Below are positions 1 through 9,342 of a stretch of 10,915 nt of DNA, one piece after another; position 1 is the stretch's first letter, and the number at the start of each line of letters is the position of its first letter. The position numbers and the translations under genes were made by a program. The DNA is from an uncultured Porphyromonadaceae bacterium (lineage in GTDB: Bacteria; Bacteroidota; Bacteroidia; Bacteroidales; Muribaculaceae). The stretch is from assembly GCA_947176545.1 (NCBI GenBank), contig CAMWRB010000022.1, positions 1 through 10,915 of the forward strand, given 5' to 3'. Under the pieces are notes generated by a model. It did no database searches and had not been told where the DNA came from. It saw only the letters and a program-made list of their open reading frames with translations.

Positions 1-131
1 AAACGGAAACGCGGGACCACTCCCTTCTGGAATTCGGGCAGCAATCCGGACTCCCATATGCAACTCTGCAGGATGTCGGAAGCGACCCCAAACTCTATCT
101 CGAATTTTATAACAAATTAAGTGAGGGATAA
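1..131 (+). CDS. C-terminal fragment, possibly glycogen/starch synthase
   Basis: This is the 3' end of a gene cut by the window edge, read in frame 3 and ending at TAA 129-131. The visible 42 residues end in LYLEFYNKLSEG, with a SGLPYATLQDVGSDP stretch before it. Frames 1 and 2 also run to stops at about the same place, but their translations look less protein-like. From memory, the short GT5-type glycogen/starch synthases of Bacteroidales end in a similar aromatic EFYDK-like helix and sit directly upstream of a DUF4270 gene, as here. The identification therefore rests on weak tail similarity plus remembered synteny. That a coding sequence ends here is fairly safe; its name is not. Confidence 0.45.
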   Translation, partial: TETRDHSLLEFGQQSGLPYATLQDVGSDPKLYLEFYNKLSEG

Positions 132-147
132 ATACTCGCACTCTTAC

Positions 148-155
148 TACCTTCG
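148..155 (+). promoter_or_regulatory. Possible -7 box upstream of the DUF4270 gene
   Basis: TACCTTCG differs by one base from the Bacteroidota -7 consensus TAnnTTTG and lies about 34 bases before the ATG at 189, inside the 57-base gap after the previous gene. No clear TTTG is seen at the expected -33 distance. The gene may simply be read through from upstream, so this is a weak call. Confidence 0.3.
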
Positions 156-188
156 CGCCCAAGGGACTTTCACCACACTACTTTTCAA

Positions 189-1622
189 ATGAACATCAGC
201 AAATTTCTGACGGCTGTTTACATTCCGGTTGCCTTAACGATGGCAGCATTGAGTGCTTGCAGCGATGATGTCAATCCTATCGGAGGCTCTATCGCCGACT
301 CACAGGTGAGCATATATGTCGACTCATCATATTACAATCTTCATGCACGTGTCGTCGATGCAATGAATATTGATGCACGCTCGACTTTCAATATTCTCGG
401 ACATATCAAAGTCCCGGAATACGGTGAGTTGTCCGCTTCATACGTTGCCCGGCTCATGAGTGCCGGAGAGATGAATATACCTGACTCAATTACCGTCAAT
501 ATGGTGGACTCGATGAGGGTTGTGTTTGAGGTGCCCAGACGTTCTGTTGTCGGTGATACTCTCGCTCCTCAGCAACTCACCGTCTACCGACTCAATCGTC
601 AGTTGCCCGACAACATAACGAGTGATTTCAACCCCGAAGGTTACTATAATCCGCAGGAACCGGTCGGCTCAACCAATTACACTCTCTCCGGTATCGCGAT
701 GTCAGACTCGGCATTCAGGTCTCTCAAGGTACTTCCCGTTTCTGTTACACTGCCAAGACAGTGGGCCGTCGATATATTCAATGCTTATCGAAAAGACCCG
801 TCCGTTTTCCAATGGCCCTCATCACTCGCCAAAGTATTTCCGGGAATTTATGTCAAACCGACATTCGGACGCGGGTGTATTACTGCTGTTCAGGCTGCAC
901 GCTTCTACACATACTGGCATCATACGGTCATACGTAATGAGGTTGTTGATACCGAAACGGTCAAGCGGGAGGTTCTTATCAAAGATTCTGTATGTCTGTT
1001 ATCGACAGCGCCGGAGGTTCTGGCAAGCAATAACATATCCTTTACACCTTCACCCTCCCTGCTTCAGGATATTGACCGGGGCGAAAGTATCATTACCACT
1101 CCTCTGGGATACCGGGTTGCGTTTACATTCCCTTTGCGGCAACTGCTCGACAGGTATATGGCAGCGTCACAGGAACTTGCCATCATCAATAGCCTATCCA
1201 TGCTGATTCCCGCTAAAGCAATTGAGAATGAATATGGTATCGGCACAGCTCCCAATCTGTTGTTGATTCGCACCTCAGAAATAGAGGATTTCTTCGCCAA
1301 TGCCAAAGTGCCTGACAACAAGACTTCATTCTACAGCACCTACGATGAGAAAACCGGTGGATATATGTTCAATCAGATGAGACATTATATCGTGCAGATG
1401 AAGGAGGAGTCGGCCAATGCCACGCCGGAAGAGATGGAGAAAATGTGCGACTTCACTTTGATACCGGTCAATCTGACTACAGAAAAGGTCGATAATGCCG
1501 ATGGAAGCACCACGACTTACGTCACCGGTTGTACTCCATATCTCACCAAACCGACCATGACCCGTATTAATGCAGAAAAGGCACTAATCATATTCACATT
1601 CACTCATCAGTATATAGACTGA
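189..1622 (+). CDS. DUF4270-type lipoprotein
   Basis: A predicted outer-membrane lipoprotein of 477 residues. Residues 1-24 form a lipoprotein signal peptide: a short basic start, a hydrophobic core, and lipobox LSAC with the lipidated Cys at 24. The mature protein begins CSDDVNPIG; acidic residues just after the Cys resemble the lipoprotein export signal of Bacteroidota, so surface display is possible. The body is rich in beta-type segments, with no enzyme motif that I recognise. Length, the NPIG..I.DS opening and position after a putative glycogen synthase fit the DUF4270 family, whose function is unknown to me. folD starts 7 bases after its stop, so the two are likely co-transcribed. The ATG is the only start that keeps the whole signal peptide. 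Confidence 0.72.
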   Translation: MNISKFLTAVYIPVALTMAALSACSDDVNPIGGSIADSQVSIYVDSSYYNLHARVVDAMNIDARSTFNILGHIKVPEYGELSASYVARLMSAGEMNIPDSITVNMVDSMRVVFEVPRRSVVGDTLAPQQLTVYRLNRQLPDNITSDFNPEGYYNPQEPVGSTNYTLSGIAMSDSAFRSLKVLPVSVTLPRQWAVDIFNAYRKDPSVFQWPSSLAKVFPGIYVKPTFGRGCITAVQAARFYTYWHHTVIRNEVVDTETVKREVLIKDSVCLLSTAPEVLASNNISFTPSPSLLQDIDRGESIITTPLGYRVAFTFPLRQLLDRYMAASQELAIINSLSMLIPAKAIENEYGIGTAPNLLLIRTSEIEDFFANAKVPDNKTSFYSTYDEKTGGYMFNQMRHYIVQMKEESANATPEEMEKMCDFTLIPVNLTTEKVDNADGSTTTYVTGCTPYLTKPTMTRINAEKALIIFTFTHQYID

Positions 1623-1629
1623 TACGACT

Positions 1630-2517
1630 ATGGAAATAATAGATGGAAAGCTCATGGCCGCCCGACTCAAAGAGGAGATTGCGGCTGAAGTCAAGGCATT
1701 GACAGATAAAGGTGAACGACCTCCTCACCTTGTGGCTGTAATTGTCGGCCACGATGGAGGCTCCGAGGCATATGTAGCAAACAAGGAGAAAAACTGCCTT
1801 GCCGTGGGATTCAAATCCACCAATCTGAGATTTGACGAGACCATTACCGAGGAGGAACTGCTTGCTGAAATTGACAAACTGAACAATGACCCTGAGGTCG
1901 ACGGATTTATAATACAGATGCCTCTCCCCCGCCATATTGACTCGCAACGTGTCACAGAAGCAATATCATGGCGAAAAGATGTCGACGGGTTTCATCCGGT
2001 CAATGTCGGCAGAATGAATATCGGCCTGCCTGCTTTCAGACCGGCTACTCCGTCAGGTATCATTGAACTGCTGAAACGATATGAGATACCGACCAAAGGT
2101 AAACATGCCGTGGTGATAGGTCGCTCCAATATAGTCGGCAAACCCATTGCTTCGATGCTGATGCAAAAGGCATATCCGGGTGATTGCACCGTCACTGTAT
2201 GCCACTCCGCGACACCTGACATCAAGGAGCAATGCCGCCGCGCAGACATTATCATCGCAGCGCTCGGCCGACCCGGTTTTGTCACTGAAGATATGGTCAA
2301 AGAGGGTGCGGTCGTTATTGATGTCGGCACAACGCGTGTGCCCGACCCGACCAAAAAGTCCGGTTCAAGATTGTGCGGTGACGTAGACTTTGACAACGTT
2401 GCCCCCAAATGCAGCTATATCACCCCGGTCCCCGGAGGGGTGGGTCCGATGACCAACTGCATCTTATTGCTCAATACACTTGCGGCACGCAAGTCATTAC
2501 TTCCCGGTGAAGAATGA
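1630..2517 (+). CDS. folD: FolD: methylene-THF dehydrogenase / methenyl-THF cyclohydrolase
   Basis: A cytosolic bifunctional enzyme that converts 5,10-methylene-THF to 5,10-methenyl-THF (NADP-dependent) and hydrolyses that to 10-formyl-THF, feeding purine and formyl-Met-tRNA synthesis. The 295 residues are a typical full length. The catalytic YxxxK is Y48/K52 (YVANK). [10 protein letters not shown] lies at 91-100 and RPATPSGI at 137-144. The Rossmann dinucleotide motif GRSNIVGKP is at 164-172, followed by TVCHS (188-192), ADIIIAALG (205-213), VIDVG (229-233) and the C-terminal signature PGGVGPMT (268-275). No key residue is missing. The gene starts 7 bases after the DUF4270 stop and its TGA overlaps the next ATG (ATGA), so it belongs to a multi-gene transcript. 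The identification is very secure. Confidence 0.97.
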   Translation: MEIIDGKLMAARLKEEIAAEVKALTDKGERPPHLVAVIVGHDGGSEAYVANKEKNCLAVGFKSTNLRFDETITEEELLAEIDKLNNDPEVDGFIIQMPLPRHIDSQRVTEAISWRKDVDGFHPVNVGRMNIGLPAFRPATPSGIIELLKRYEIPTKGKHAVVIGRSNIVGKPIASMLMQKAYPGDCTVTVCHSATPDIKEQCRRADIIIAALGRPGFVTEDMVKEGAVVIDVGTTRVPDPTKKSGSRLCGDVDFDNVAPKCSYITPVPGGVGPMTNCILLLNTLAARKSLLPGEE

Positions 2518-3608
2518 ATACACTCTCGATAATTCTCTTCTCTCTGGTGTCATTTCTTACCGGGACAACCTCTCCCGGTGAAAATGTTGGCGCTGACCTC
2601 ATATTTGTGGGTGACGCTATGCAGCATCAGGACCAACTCAATCAAGCAAAATCGGAAGGCGGAGGAAGCAGATACGACTATTCTGATTGCTTTTCTTTGA
2701 TAGCCCCTACTATCACCGAGGCAGACTATGCTGTCGTAAATCTGGAGGTGCCTTTAGGCGGTGGTAACGATTATTCAGGTTATCCATGCTTTTCAGCACC
2801 CGATTCTTATGCTGAAGCTCTGTGTGACGCCGGCTTTGACCTCTTTCTTACCGCCAACAATCACTGTCTCGACAGACTGGACCGGGGAGCGAGACGTACT
2901 CTCACAGCACTTGACAGACTGGGTGTCGACCATATCGGCACATACCATGATGCTGCCCAACGTGACACTCTCGTCCCGTTCATTAAAGATATAAACGGCA
3001 TTCGCTTCGCGTTCCTTAACTACACATACGGAACAAACGGAATTACACCCCGTGCCGGAGCCGAAATATCTCTTATTGACCGAGAGAAGATAAAGAAAGA
3101 GATTGAATTGAGCCGTAAGGCAGGGGCTGAAATAGTATGTGTTGCCGTACATTGGGGTATAGAATATGTACTGCATGAAAACCAGGCTCAACGCGATTTG
3201 GCTCAGTTTCTGACAGAGCAGGATGTCGACCTGATAATCGGCAGTCATCCTCATGTCATTCAGCCCATGCAGGTCGTACATAATGATAAGAGCGGAAAAG
3301 ATGTGCTCATAGTGTACAGCCTCGGCAACTTCATCTCCAATATGAAGACTATTGATACACGGGGCGGAGCACTCGTAAAGGTCCGTATAGAGCGGGACTC
3401 CGAGGGTAAAGCCCGATTCAAGAATGCCGAGTATGATACATTCTTCAGTGCGAAACCTGAAGGGAAAGGCACGAATTTCCGTGTTGTTCCCTCATCTATG
3501 GCCGATAAAATTCCGGCGGCTCAACGTAATCACTGGCTTATGTTCGATAAGTCGGCACGCAGTGTCTTCGACCGATGCAATATAAAGGTGCCGGCTGCTT
3601 CCAATTGA
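2514..3608 (+). CDS. CapA-family (PGA_cap) metallophosphatase-like protein
   Basis: A 364-residue protein of the CapA / poly-gamma-glutamate synthesis family, which has a calcineurin-like metallophosphatase fold. Residues 1-27 look like an export signal, with a hydrophobic stretch at about 4-16, suggesting periplasmic or envelope location. Probable metal-site motifs in order are FVGDA (31-35), NLEVP (76-80), TANNH (113-117, metal-binding Asn-His), VHWG (212-215), GSHPH (243-247) and YSLGNF (268-273). All are present, so the enzyme looks intact. CapA itself is known from polyglutamate capsule loci, but no capB or capC homologue lies nearby. A role in poly-gamma-glutamate should therefore not be assumed; the substrate is unknown. 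The start overlaps the folD stop by 4 bases (ATGA), pointing to translational coupling. cstA follows after 17 bases. Confidence 0.88.
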   Translation: MNTLSIILFSLVSFLTGTTSPGENVGADLIFVGDAMQHQDQLNQAKSEGGGSRYDYSDCFSLIAPTITEADYAVVNLEVPLGGGNDYSGYPCFSAPDSYAEALCDAGFDLFLTANNHCLDRLDRGARRTLTALDRLGVDHIGTYHDAAQRDTLVPFIKDINGIRFAFLNYTYGTNGITPRAGAEISLIDREKIKKEIELSRKAGAEIVCVAVHWGIEYVLHENQAQRDLAQFLTEQDVDLIIGSHPHVIQPMQVVHNDKSGKDVLIVYSLGNFISNMKTIDTRGGALVKVRIERDSEGKARFKNAEYDTFFSAKPEGKGTNFRVVPSSMADKIPAAQRNHWLMFDKSARSVFDRCNIKVPAASN

Positions 3609-3625
3609 TTAACACTTTTTTATTC

Positions 3626-5083
3626 ATGACTTTATTTCTTATTGCATTGGTAGCCCTTATTGCAGGCTACTTTATTTATGGTGCGCTTGTTGAGAAAGTG
3701 TTTCGCACTGACCCGACGCGACCCACACCGGCCACAACGATGGCTGACGGTATCGATTATGTTCCCATGCCCACATGGAAAGTCTATCTCATTCAATTTC
3801 TCAATATCGCCGGAGTCGGGCCGATATTCGGAGCTATCATGGGCATCATGTATGGTCCGGCAGCATTTCTCTGGATAGTACTGGGCACGATTTTCGCCGG
3901 AGCGGTCCACGATTTTATTTCCGGAATGATTTCACTCCGCCTCGGTGGCAAGTCACTGCCGGAAATAGTCGGCAGCGAGCTCGGCCGCAATGTCAAGATT
4001 GTGATGAGCATATTCACCTGCGTACTCCTTGTGATGGTCATTGCCGTCTTTGTCCGCACACCGGCAAATCTGCTGGCGACCCTTACTCCGGAGCATCTCA
4101 ACGCCACTTTCTGGGCAGTCTGTATCTTCCTCTATTATATATTAGCTACGCTGTTGCCTGTCGATAAGCTTATAGGCAATCTATATCCCCTGTTCGGCTT
4201 TGCACTCCTATTTATGGCGGTGGGTATTATGGGATATATGATTTTCAACGGAATTGAAATTCCCGACGGCTTTGCAGCCGGACTGCATAACCGTCATCCT
4301 TCCGGAGAAAATGCACCTATATTCCCGATGATGTGTATCTCTATTGCATGTGGAGCCATATCCGGATTTCATGCCACACAAAGCCCCATGATGGCCCGAT
4401 GCCTGAACAATGAGAAACATGGTCGGAAGGTGTTTTACGGGGCTATGGTTTCGGAGGGAATTGTTGCCTTGATATGGGCTGCTGCCGCGATTGCCTTTAC
4501 AGGAGGATATGACAAGCTGGCCGGATATATGGCTGATAACGGACAGGATGCCGGCATTTTGGTTCACGAAGTGTGTGTCAAATGGCTCGGCACCTTCGGC
4601 GGTGTGCTTGCAATTCTCGGTGTCATTGCCGCGCCAATCACCACGGGTGACACTGCAATGAGAAGCCTGCGTCTGATTATAGCCGATGCACTGGGTATCG
4701 AACAGAAGAAATTTCTGAAGCGTATACTGGTCACTCTCCCTATTGTCGCCATTACTTATTTCCTAATTAACGTCAATTTCGATATCCTTTGGAGATATTT
4801 CGCATGGTGCAACCAGACTCTCTCAATCTTCACTTTATGGGCATGCAGCGTATATCTTGCTCGCTTTAATAAGGCGTATCTCATCACTATGCTCCCTGCA
4901 ATGTTCATGACAGCCCTCTGTGTCACATTCATCTGTTTCGCACCGCTGGGTTCATACGTAGAGGGTATCGGACTTCCGCTTTACATCAGTGAAATAATCG
5001 GATTGCTCACCATGACAGTGTGCACACTTCTATTCTTCAAGTGGAAAAAGGGATTGTCCGCTCAAATCATTACTCCCGCCTGA
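3626..5083 (+). CDS. cstA: CstA-family carbon starvation transporter
   Basis: A polytopic inner-membrane protein of the CstA family; characterised members import peptides or pyruvate under carbon limitation. I start it at ATG 3626 (485 residues), where a clean hydrophobic helix, MTLFLIALVALIAGYFIYG, begins. The longer frame from 3575 adds 17 poorly hydrophobic residues and overlaps capA. Family motifs are clear: a TRPTPA..M.DGIDYVP segment after helix 1, FAGAVHDFISG, then HPSGE and ACGAISGFHATQSPMMARC in the central region, and TTGDTAMRSLRLIIADALG towards the C-terminus. Many hydrophobic helices cover the full length. It is much shorter than E. coli CstA (about 700 residues), with little beyond the conserved core. 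It is the last gene of the cluster and is followed by a hairpin at 5118-5149. The family is certain; the substrate is not. Confidence 0.93.
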   Translation: MTLFLIALVALIAGYFIYGALVEKVFRTDPTRPTPATTMADGIDYVPMPTWKVYLIQFLNIAGVGPIFGAIMGIMYGPAAFLWIVLGTIFAGAVHDFISGMISLRLGGKSLPEIVGSELGRNVKIVMSIFTCVLLVMVIAVFVRTPANLLATLTPEHLNATFWAVCIFLYYILATLLPVDKLIGNLYPLFGFALLFMAVGIMGYMIFNGIEIPDGFAAGLHNRHPSGENAPIFPMMCISIACGAISGFHATQSPMMARCLNNEKHGRKVFYGAMVSEGIVALIWAAAAIAFTGGYDKLAGYMADNGQDAGILVHEVCVKWLGTFGGVLAILGVIAAPITTGDTAMRSLRLIIADALGIEQKKFLKRILVTLPIVAITYFLINVNFDILWRYFAWCNQTLSIFTLWACSVYLARFNKAYLITMLPAMFMTALCVTFICFAPLGSYVEGIGLPLYISEIIGLLTMTVCTLLFFKWKKGLSAQIITPA

Positions 5084-5117
5084 TTACTTATTCAATCCAT
5101 TAACTTATATCAAAATT

Positions 5118-5149
5118 AAATGGGCCGTCCGCTATCGAACGACCCATTT
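5118..5149. terminator. Bidirectional terminator hairpin between convergent genes
   Basis: AAATGGG (5118-5124) pairs with CCCATTT (5143-5149). An inner CGT/ACG pairing follows a C/A mismatch, and the loop is about 10 bases. On the minus strand the stem is followed by the T-rich run TTTAATTTT; on the plus strand only by GTATTTAAT. It lies 35 bases after the cstA stop and 49 bases beyond the end of the minus-strand gene, the expected place for a shared terminator. A second small hairpin, AAGCCT (5167-5172) with AGGCTT (5178-5183), lies within the minus-strand 3' untranslated region. Confidence 0.65.
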
Positions 5150-5197
5150 GTATTTAATAGTTTGTCAAGCCTTTGAGAGGCTTAATGTTGTATCATT

Positions 5198-6997
5198 TTA
5201 CTTAGTGAGAAGCACCTTCTTACCATTGATGATGTACAGACCGGCATCAAGACCGTTGATAGCAGCTCTGTCAGCACCTATGTAAGCTACACGACCGTCG
5301 ATAGTGTAAACAACATATGATTCAGCTACCTCAATCATGTTCACAGCAGTCGGGTCGATAGTGTACTCAAATACGAACTCGGTACCCTCCATCGGCTCAC
5401 CGTTGAGCAAGAAAGTCTTGTTGGGGAACTGAAGAGTATATGTACCCTCTTTCTGATATGTGGCTAATGAAAAACCCCAGCTCTCATCTGTATTGGCACG
5501 GAGAATCCATTCGGATACCAAATCCTCACCTTCACCGCTGATGGGAACAATCTCAAATGACTCGGGGTCGTTGGGGTTGAATGAGAAGTAATTTCCTTCT
5601 TCACCGTTACTGTAAATCATCAGTATGTAATCAGGCCATTCCTCAGCGGGAGCGGGCTTGATGTCACCCTTGACAGTAAATCTGATGAGAGACATACCGC
5701 CATCGGGATTCTCTTCTGTAGCTGTATTCTTATTGTTACATTCGAGAGAAGACGGGAATGTAAGGGTCATATAGTCTGCAAGTTCTGGTCTGGGAGCAGG
5801 AGTGAAACCTGCGACGGTATATTTAACTTCCAGACCTTCGAAGTTACCGGGTGCTGTCAAATCTCTACCGGACATATCAACAGCCACCATATTCGGGTAA
5901 ACGGTGAATGTATATTCACCGGCGGGCCATGCAGTTTCCTCGTTGCCGAATGAGAAAATCAAGGAATTGTCCTCGATATCCGGCCAATAAGATACAAAGT
6001 CAATGCTGCCGTTTTCATTCTTAAGACTTGCAACGGCATCACCAATCATGTTGTAGGAAACTTCAGTTGCGGCTGTGAATGTGAGCACTATTTGATTAGG
6101 TTTCTCAACGGAAGCACCGGCTTCGGGATTGAGGACATAAGTGAAATCTACATCGGAAGGACCGGGGCCGGGCTCGTCACCGCCTCCCTCAAAAGTGAAG
6201 GAGTAAGTATATCCCTTCAGAGGCTGGCCGTTATAAGTCAGGAAGTCATCATCAATAACAAGACTGTACTCACCATCCTTCTTTGACTGAACTGTTTTAT
6301 AGAAATCAATTGAAAACTCTCCTAACCAAAAGTCTATATCAAGACTTGAAGTGCCGGCGGAAGCAAGAAGTTCATCGCCATAATAGAGAGATACCTTGGC
6401 AGATGTTGATGTAGAAAGGTCTGCACCATCTTTGACGAGGAATGTGAAACGGTTGGGAGCGATAGCATCAGACCAATCACCAAAACCGTCTGAGAGTGAA
6501 GAATCCCAGCCACGAGCGTCAAAGCTACTCAATACATCATTAACGGATACGATGTCAGTAGAAGGAACATCCGCACCCTCAAAAGTGAACTGATATGACC
6601 CACCTGTAACAGGCTCACCATTAAAAGTCAGGAAATCATCATCAATCACCAGGCTGTATTCACCTGACTTCTTGGACTGTACTTCAAACAAATCAATTGC
6701 AAATTCACCCCAAAAGAGGTCAATAACCGTGCTGCCTGTACCAATGGATGCCAGAAGCTCCTCACCGCAATACAGTGACACTTTGGCAGTAGCTGATGTT
6801 GAAAGGTCTACACCGGTTTCATACAAAAATGTGAAACGGTTGGGAGCGACATCTTCTGACCAGTCCCCCATACCATCATTGAGCGAGGTATCCCATCCAC
6901 GGGCTTCAAAATCACTCAATACATCATTAACAGTAACAGCAAATGCTGATGAACTCAGCATTGCAGCGGCTGCTAAAAGAGTAAAAGTTTTTTTCAT
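5198..6997 (-). CDS. Secreted multi-domain beta protein with duplicated N-terminal domains and sorting-like C-terminus
   Basis: A 599-residue exported protein that I cannot assign to a named family. Residues 1-20 are a classical signal peptide with likely cleavage after SAFA. Two homologous domains follow at about 21-141 and 150-271. Both run from V-VNDVLS-F-ARGWD through APNRFTFL and KVSLY.G.ELLAS to GEYSLVIDDDFLT, and end FTFEG. A Gly/Pro linker (GGGDEPGPGPSD) leads to an Ig-like domain at about 283-397, then a fourth domain at about 405-548. Its end (GTYTLQF..FLLNGEPMEG..FVFEY) looks like a diverged copy of the first two. The last 40 residues (VYTIDGR, LDAGLYIINGKKVLLTK) resemble a type A sorting domain of type IX secretion. 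Acidic, beta-rich composition fits a surface or secreted protein. It is monocistronic, with its own promoter at 7106-7136. Confidence 0.82.
   Translation of the reverse strand: MKKTFTLLAAAAMLSSSAFAVTVNDVLSDFEARGWDTSLNDGMGDWSEDVAPNRFTFLYETGVDLSTSATAKVSLYCGEELLASIGTGSTVIDLFWGEFAIDLFEVQSKKSGEYSLVIDDDFLTFNGEPVTGGSYQFTFEGADVPSTDIVSVNDVLSSFDARGWDSSLSDGFGDWSDAIAPNRFTFLVKDGADLSTSTSAKVSLYYGDELLASAGTSSLDIDFWLGEFSIDFYKTVQSKKDGEYSLVIDDDFLTYNGQPLKGYTYSFTFEGGGDEPGPGPSDVDFTYVLNPEAGASVEKPNQIVLTFTAATEVSYNMIGDAVASLKNENGSIDFVSYWPDIEDNSLIFSFGNEETAWPAGEYTFTVYPNMVAVDMSGRDLTAPGNFEGLEVKYTVAGFTPAPRPELADYMTLTFPSSLECNNKNTATEENPDGGMSLIRFTVKGDIKPAPAEEWPDYILMIYSNGEEGNYFSFNPNDPESFEIVPISGEGEDLVSEWILRANTDESWGFSLATYQKEGTYTLQFPNKTFLLNGEPMEGTEFVFEYTIDPTAVNMIEVAESYVVYTIDGRVAYIGADRAAINGLDAGLYIINGKKVLLTK
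6185..6550 (-). repeat. Tandem domain repeat, copy 2
   Basis: This encodes residues 150-271, from VSVNDVL to FTFEG, and is the second copy of the N-terminal domain, separated from copy 1 by a short linker (residues 142-149). It is followed by the Gly/Pro-rich linker. Copies differ mainly by conservative changes (E/D, F/Y, T/S), as expected for a duplication kept under selection. Confidence 0.85.
6575..6937 (-). repeat. Tandem domain repeat, copy 1
   Basis: This encodes residues 21-141 of the secreted protein, from VTVNDVL to FTFEG. It aligns with copy 2 across its full length with only about a one-residue gap near VQSKK. By eye roughly two thirds or more of the residues are identical, and long DNA stretches are shared, such as those encoding NRFTF and LVIDDDFLT. 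The offset between copies is 129 residues (387 bases). Confidence 0.85.
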
Positions 6998-7105
6998 TTC
7001 AATAAAAAATTAAGTTAATAAAAAGGAATATTTAATAAATATACATTATCTTAAACATTCTTATAACATTACATTAGGTCTGTGGATTACTTATAATCAC
7101 TATCA

Positions 7106-7136
7106 CAAAAGTAATAATTATTTTTTAATATGCAAA
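7106..7136 (-). promoter_or_regulatory. Bacteroidota-type promoter of the secreted-protein gene
   Basis: On the minus strand TTTG (7136-7133) is followed, after 19 bases, by TACTTTTG (7113-7106), an exact match to the TTTG / TAnnTTTG consensus used by the Bacteroidota primary sigma factor. The predicted start near 7100 leaves a leader of about 100 bases before the ATG at 6997. Confidence 0.7.
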
Positions 7137-7221
7137 TTATTTTCTGAAATTCATCAGAATTATGCCGTATCATTTTTATTATCGCTTCTGTACCACTTAT
7201 TTTGTCGTAATTACTCATAGA

Positions 7222-7254
7222 TTTGCTTTTTATCAGCCTTTTTTACTAAATTTG
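7222..7254 (+). promoter_or_regulatory. Bacteroidota-type promoter of the ABC-F gene
   Basis: TTTG (7222-7225) and TAAATTTG (7247-7254) are separated by 21 bases, matching the TTTG / TAnnTTTG consensus. The predicted start near 7260 leaves a leader of about 64 bases before the ATG at 7324. Confidence 0.7.
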
Positions 7255-7323
7255 CAGAAAATTTCAACTCCCTGTTTACGTAACTGTTCAGTTTTCATTA
7301 CGGGGACGATTAATCTATTATAA

Positions 7324-8940
<1,617 letters not shown>

Positions 8941-9037
8941 AAGCCTTGATTTTATCTATTGTGACTTTCACTTAATCGACTATAATTTATAATACATCGG
9001 TCTAAACCGGACCTTGGCAAACAATAATACTCATTTT

Positions 9038-9331
9038 ATGGTTAAACATATAGTAACATTCAAGTTCAAAGGCGAACCCGAACTCAGACTTTCGGTTGCC
9101 GAAAAGTTTAAAGCAGCCCTGATGGCTCTGCCGGAGCAAATCGACGTTCTCCGCTCGATGGAGGTGGGGATTAACAGTAATCCCGCCGAAACATGGGATT
9201 TGGTGCTTATCGCAATAGTCGACAATATGGATGATGTCGAGGTGTACGCCAAACATCCGGCTCACGTTGCGGCCGCATCTATTATCGCTCCATACAAAGA
9301 GAATCGGGCTTGCGTGGACTACGTATTCTAA
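9038..9331 (+). CDS. Dabb-domain (stress-responsive alpha/beta barrel) protein
   Basis: A small cytosolic protein of 97 residues covering one complete Dabb domain (dimeric ferredoxin-like barrel). MVKHIVTFKF at the N-terminus with His4, the helix AEKFKAALMALPEQI, the strand WDLVLIAIVDNMDDVEVY and YAKHPAHV (70-77) are typical of the family. I chose ATG 9038 because family members characteristically begin M-KHIV. An upstream TTG at 9014 adds eight residues (MANNNTHF) with no family support. Some relatives are plant or fungal enzymes, but most bacterial members have no known reaction, so none is claimed here. The next gene begins 11 bases after the stop and is probably co-transcribed. I see no convincing promoter in the 97-base gap upstream. 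Confidence 0.85.
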   Translation: MVKHIVTFKFKGEPELRLSVAEKFKAALMALPEQIDVLRSMEVGINSNPAETWDLVLIAIVDNMDDVEVYAKHPAHVAAASIIAPYKENRACVDYVF

Positions 9332-9342
9332 AACCATATCTG

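Larger units (their letters stand above)
6998..7323. other. AT-rich divergent intergenic region
   Basis: This is a 326-base gap between divergent genes, visibly richer in A and T than the flanking coding DNA. It contains the two promoters listed separately and no convincing reading frame or RNA gene. The leader of the right-hand gene holds two small dyads: TTACGTAA (7276-7283) and AACTG-TT-CAGTT (7282-7293). No start codon or leader peptide is seen between the predicted transcription start near 7260 and the ATG at 7324. Confidence 0.7.

Noticed and set aside
622..1206. A 194-codon plus-strand open frame inside the DUF4270 gene
   Set aside because: It lies wholly within a better-supported lipoprotein frame; its composition (many R, S, H and C) is that of an out-of-frame shadow, with no domain or signal.
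2793..3281. A 162-codon minus-strand open frame opposite the CapA-type gene
   Set aside because: It is antisense to conserved metallophosphatase motifs, is Cys- and Tyr-rich, and has no recognisable domain.
3575..3625. N-terminal extension of the CstA frame
   Set aside because: It overlaps the capA 3' end and adds 17 residues without family support; the ATG at 3626 begins directly at the first membrane helix.
8959..8990. Possible promoter for the Dabb gene (TTG then TAATTTAT)
   Set aside because: It has at least two mismatches in the -7 box and only a partial -33 element, so it is too weak to call.
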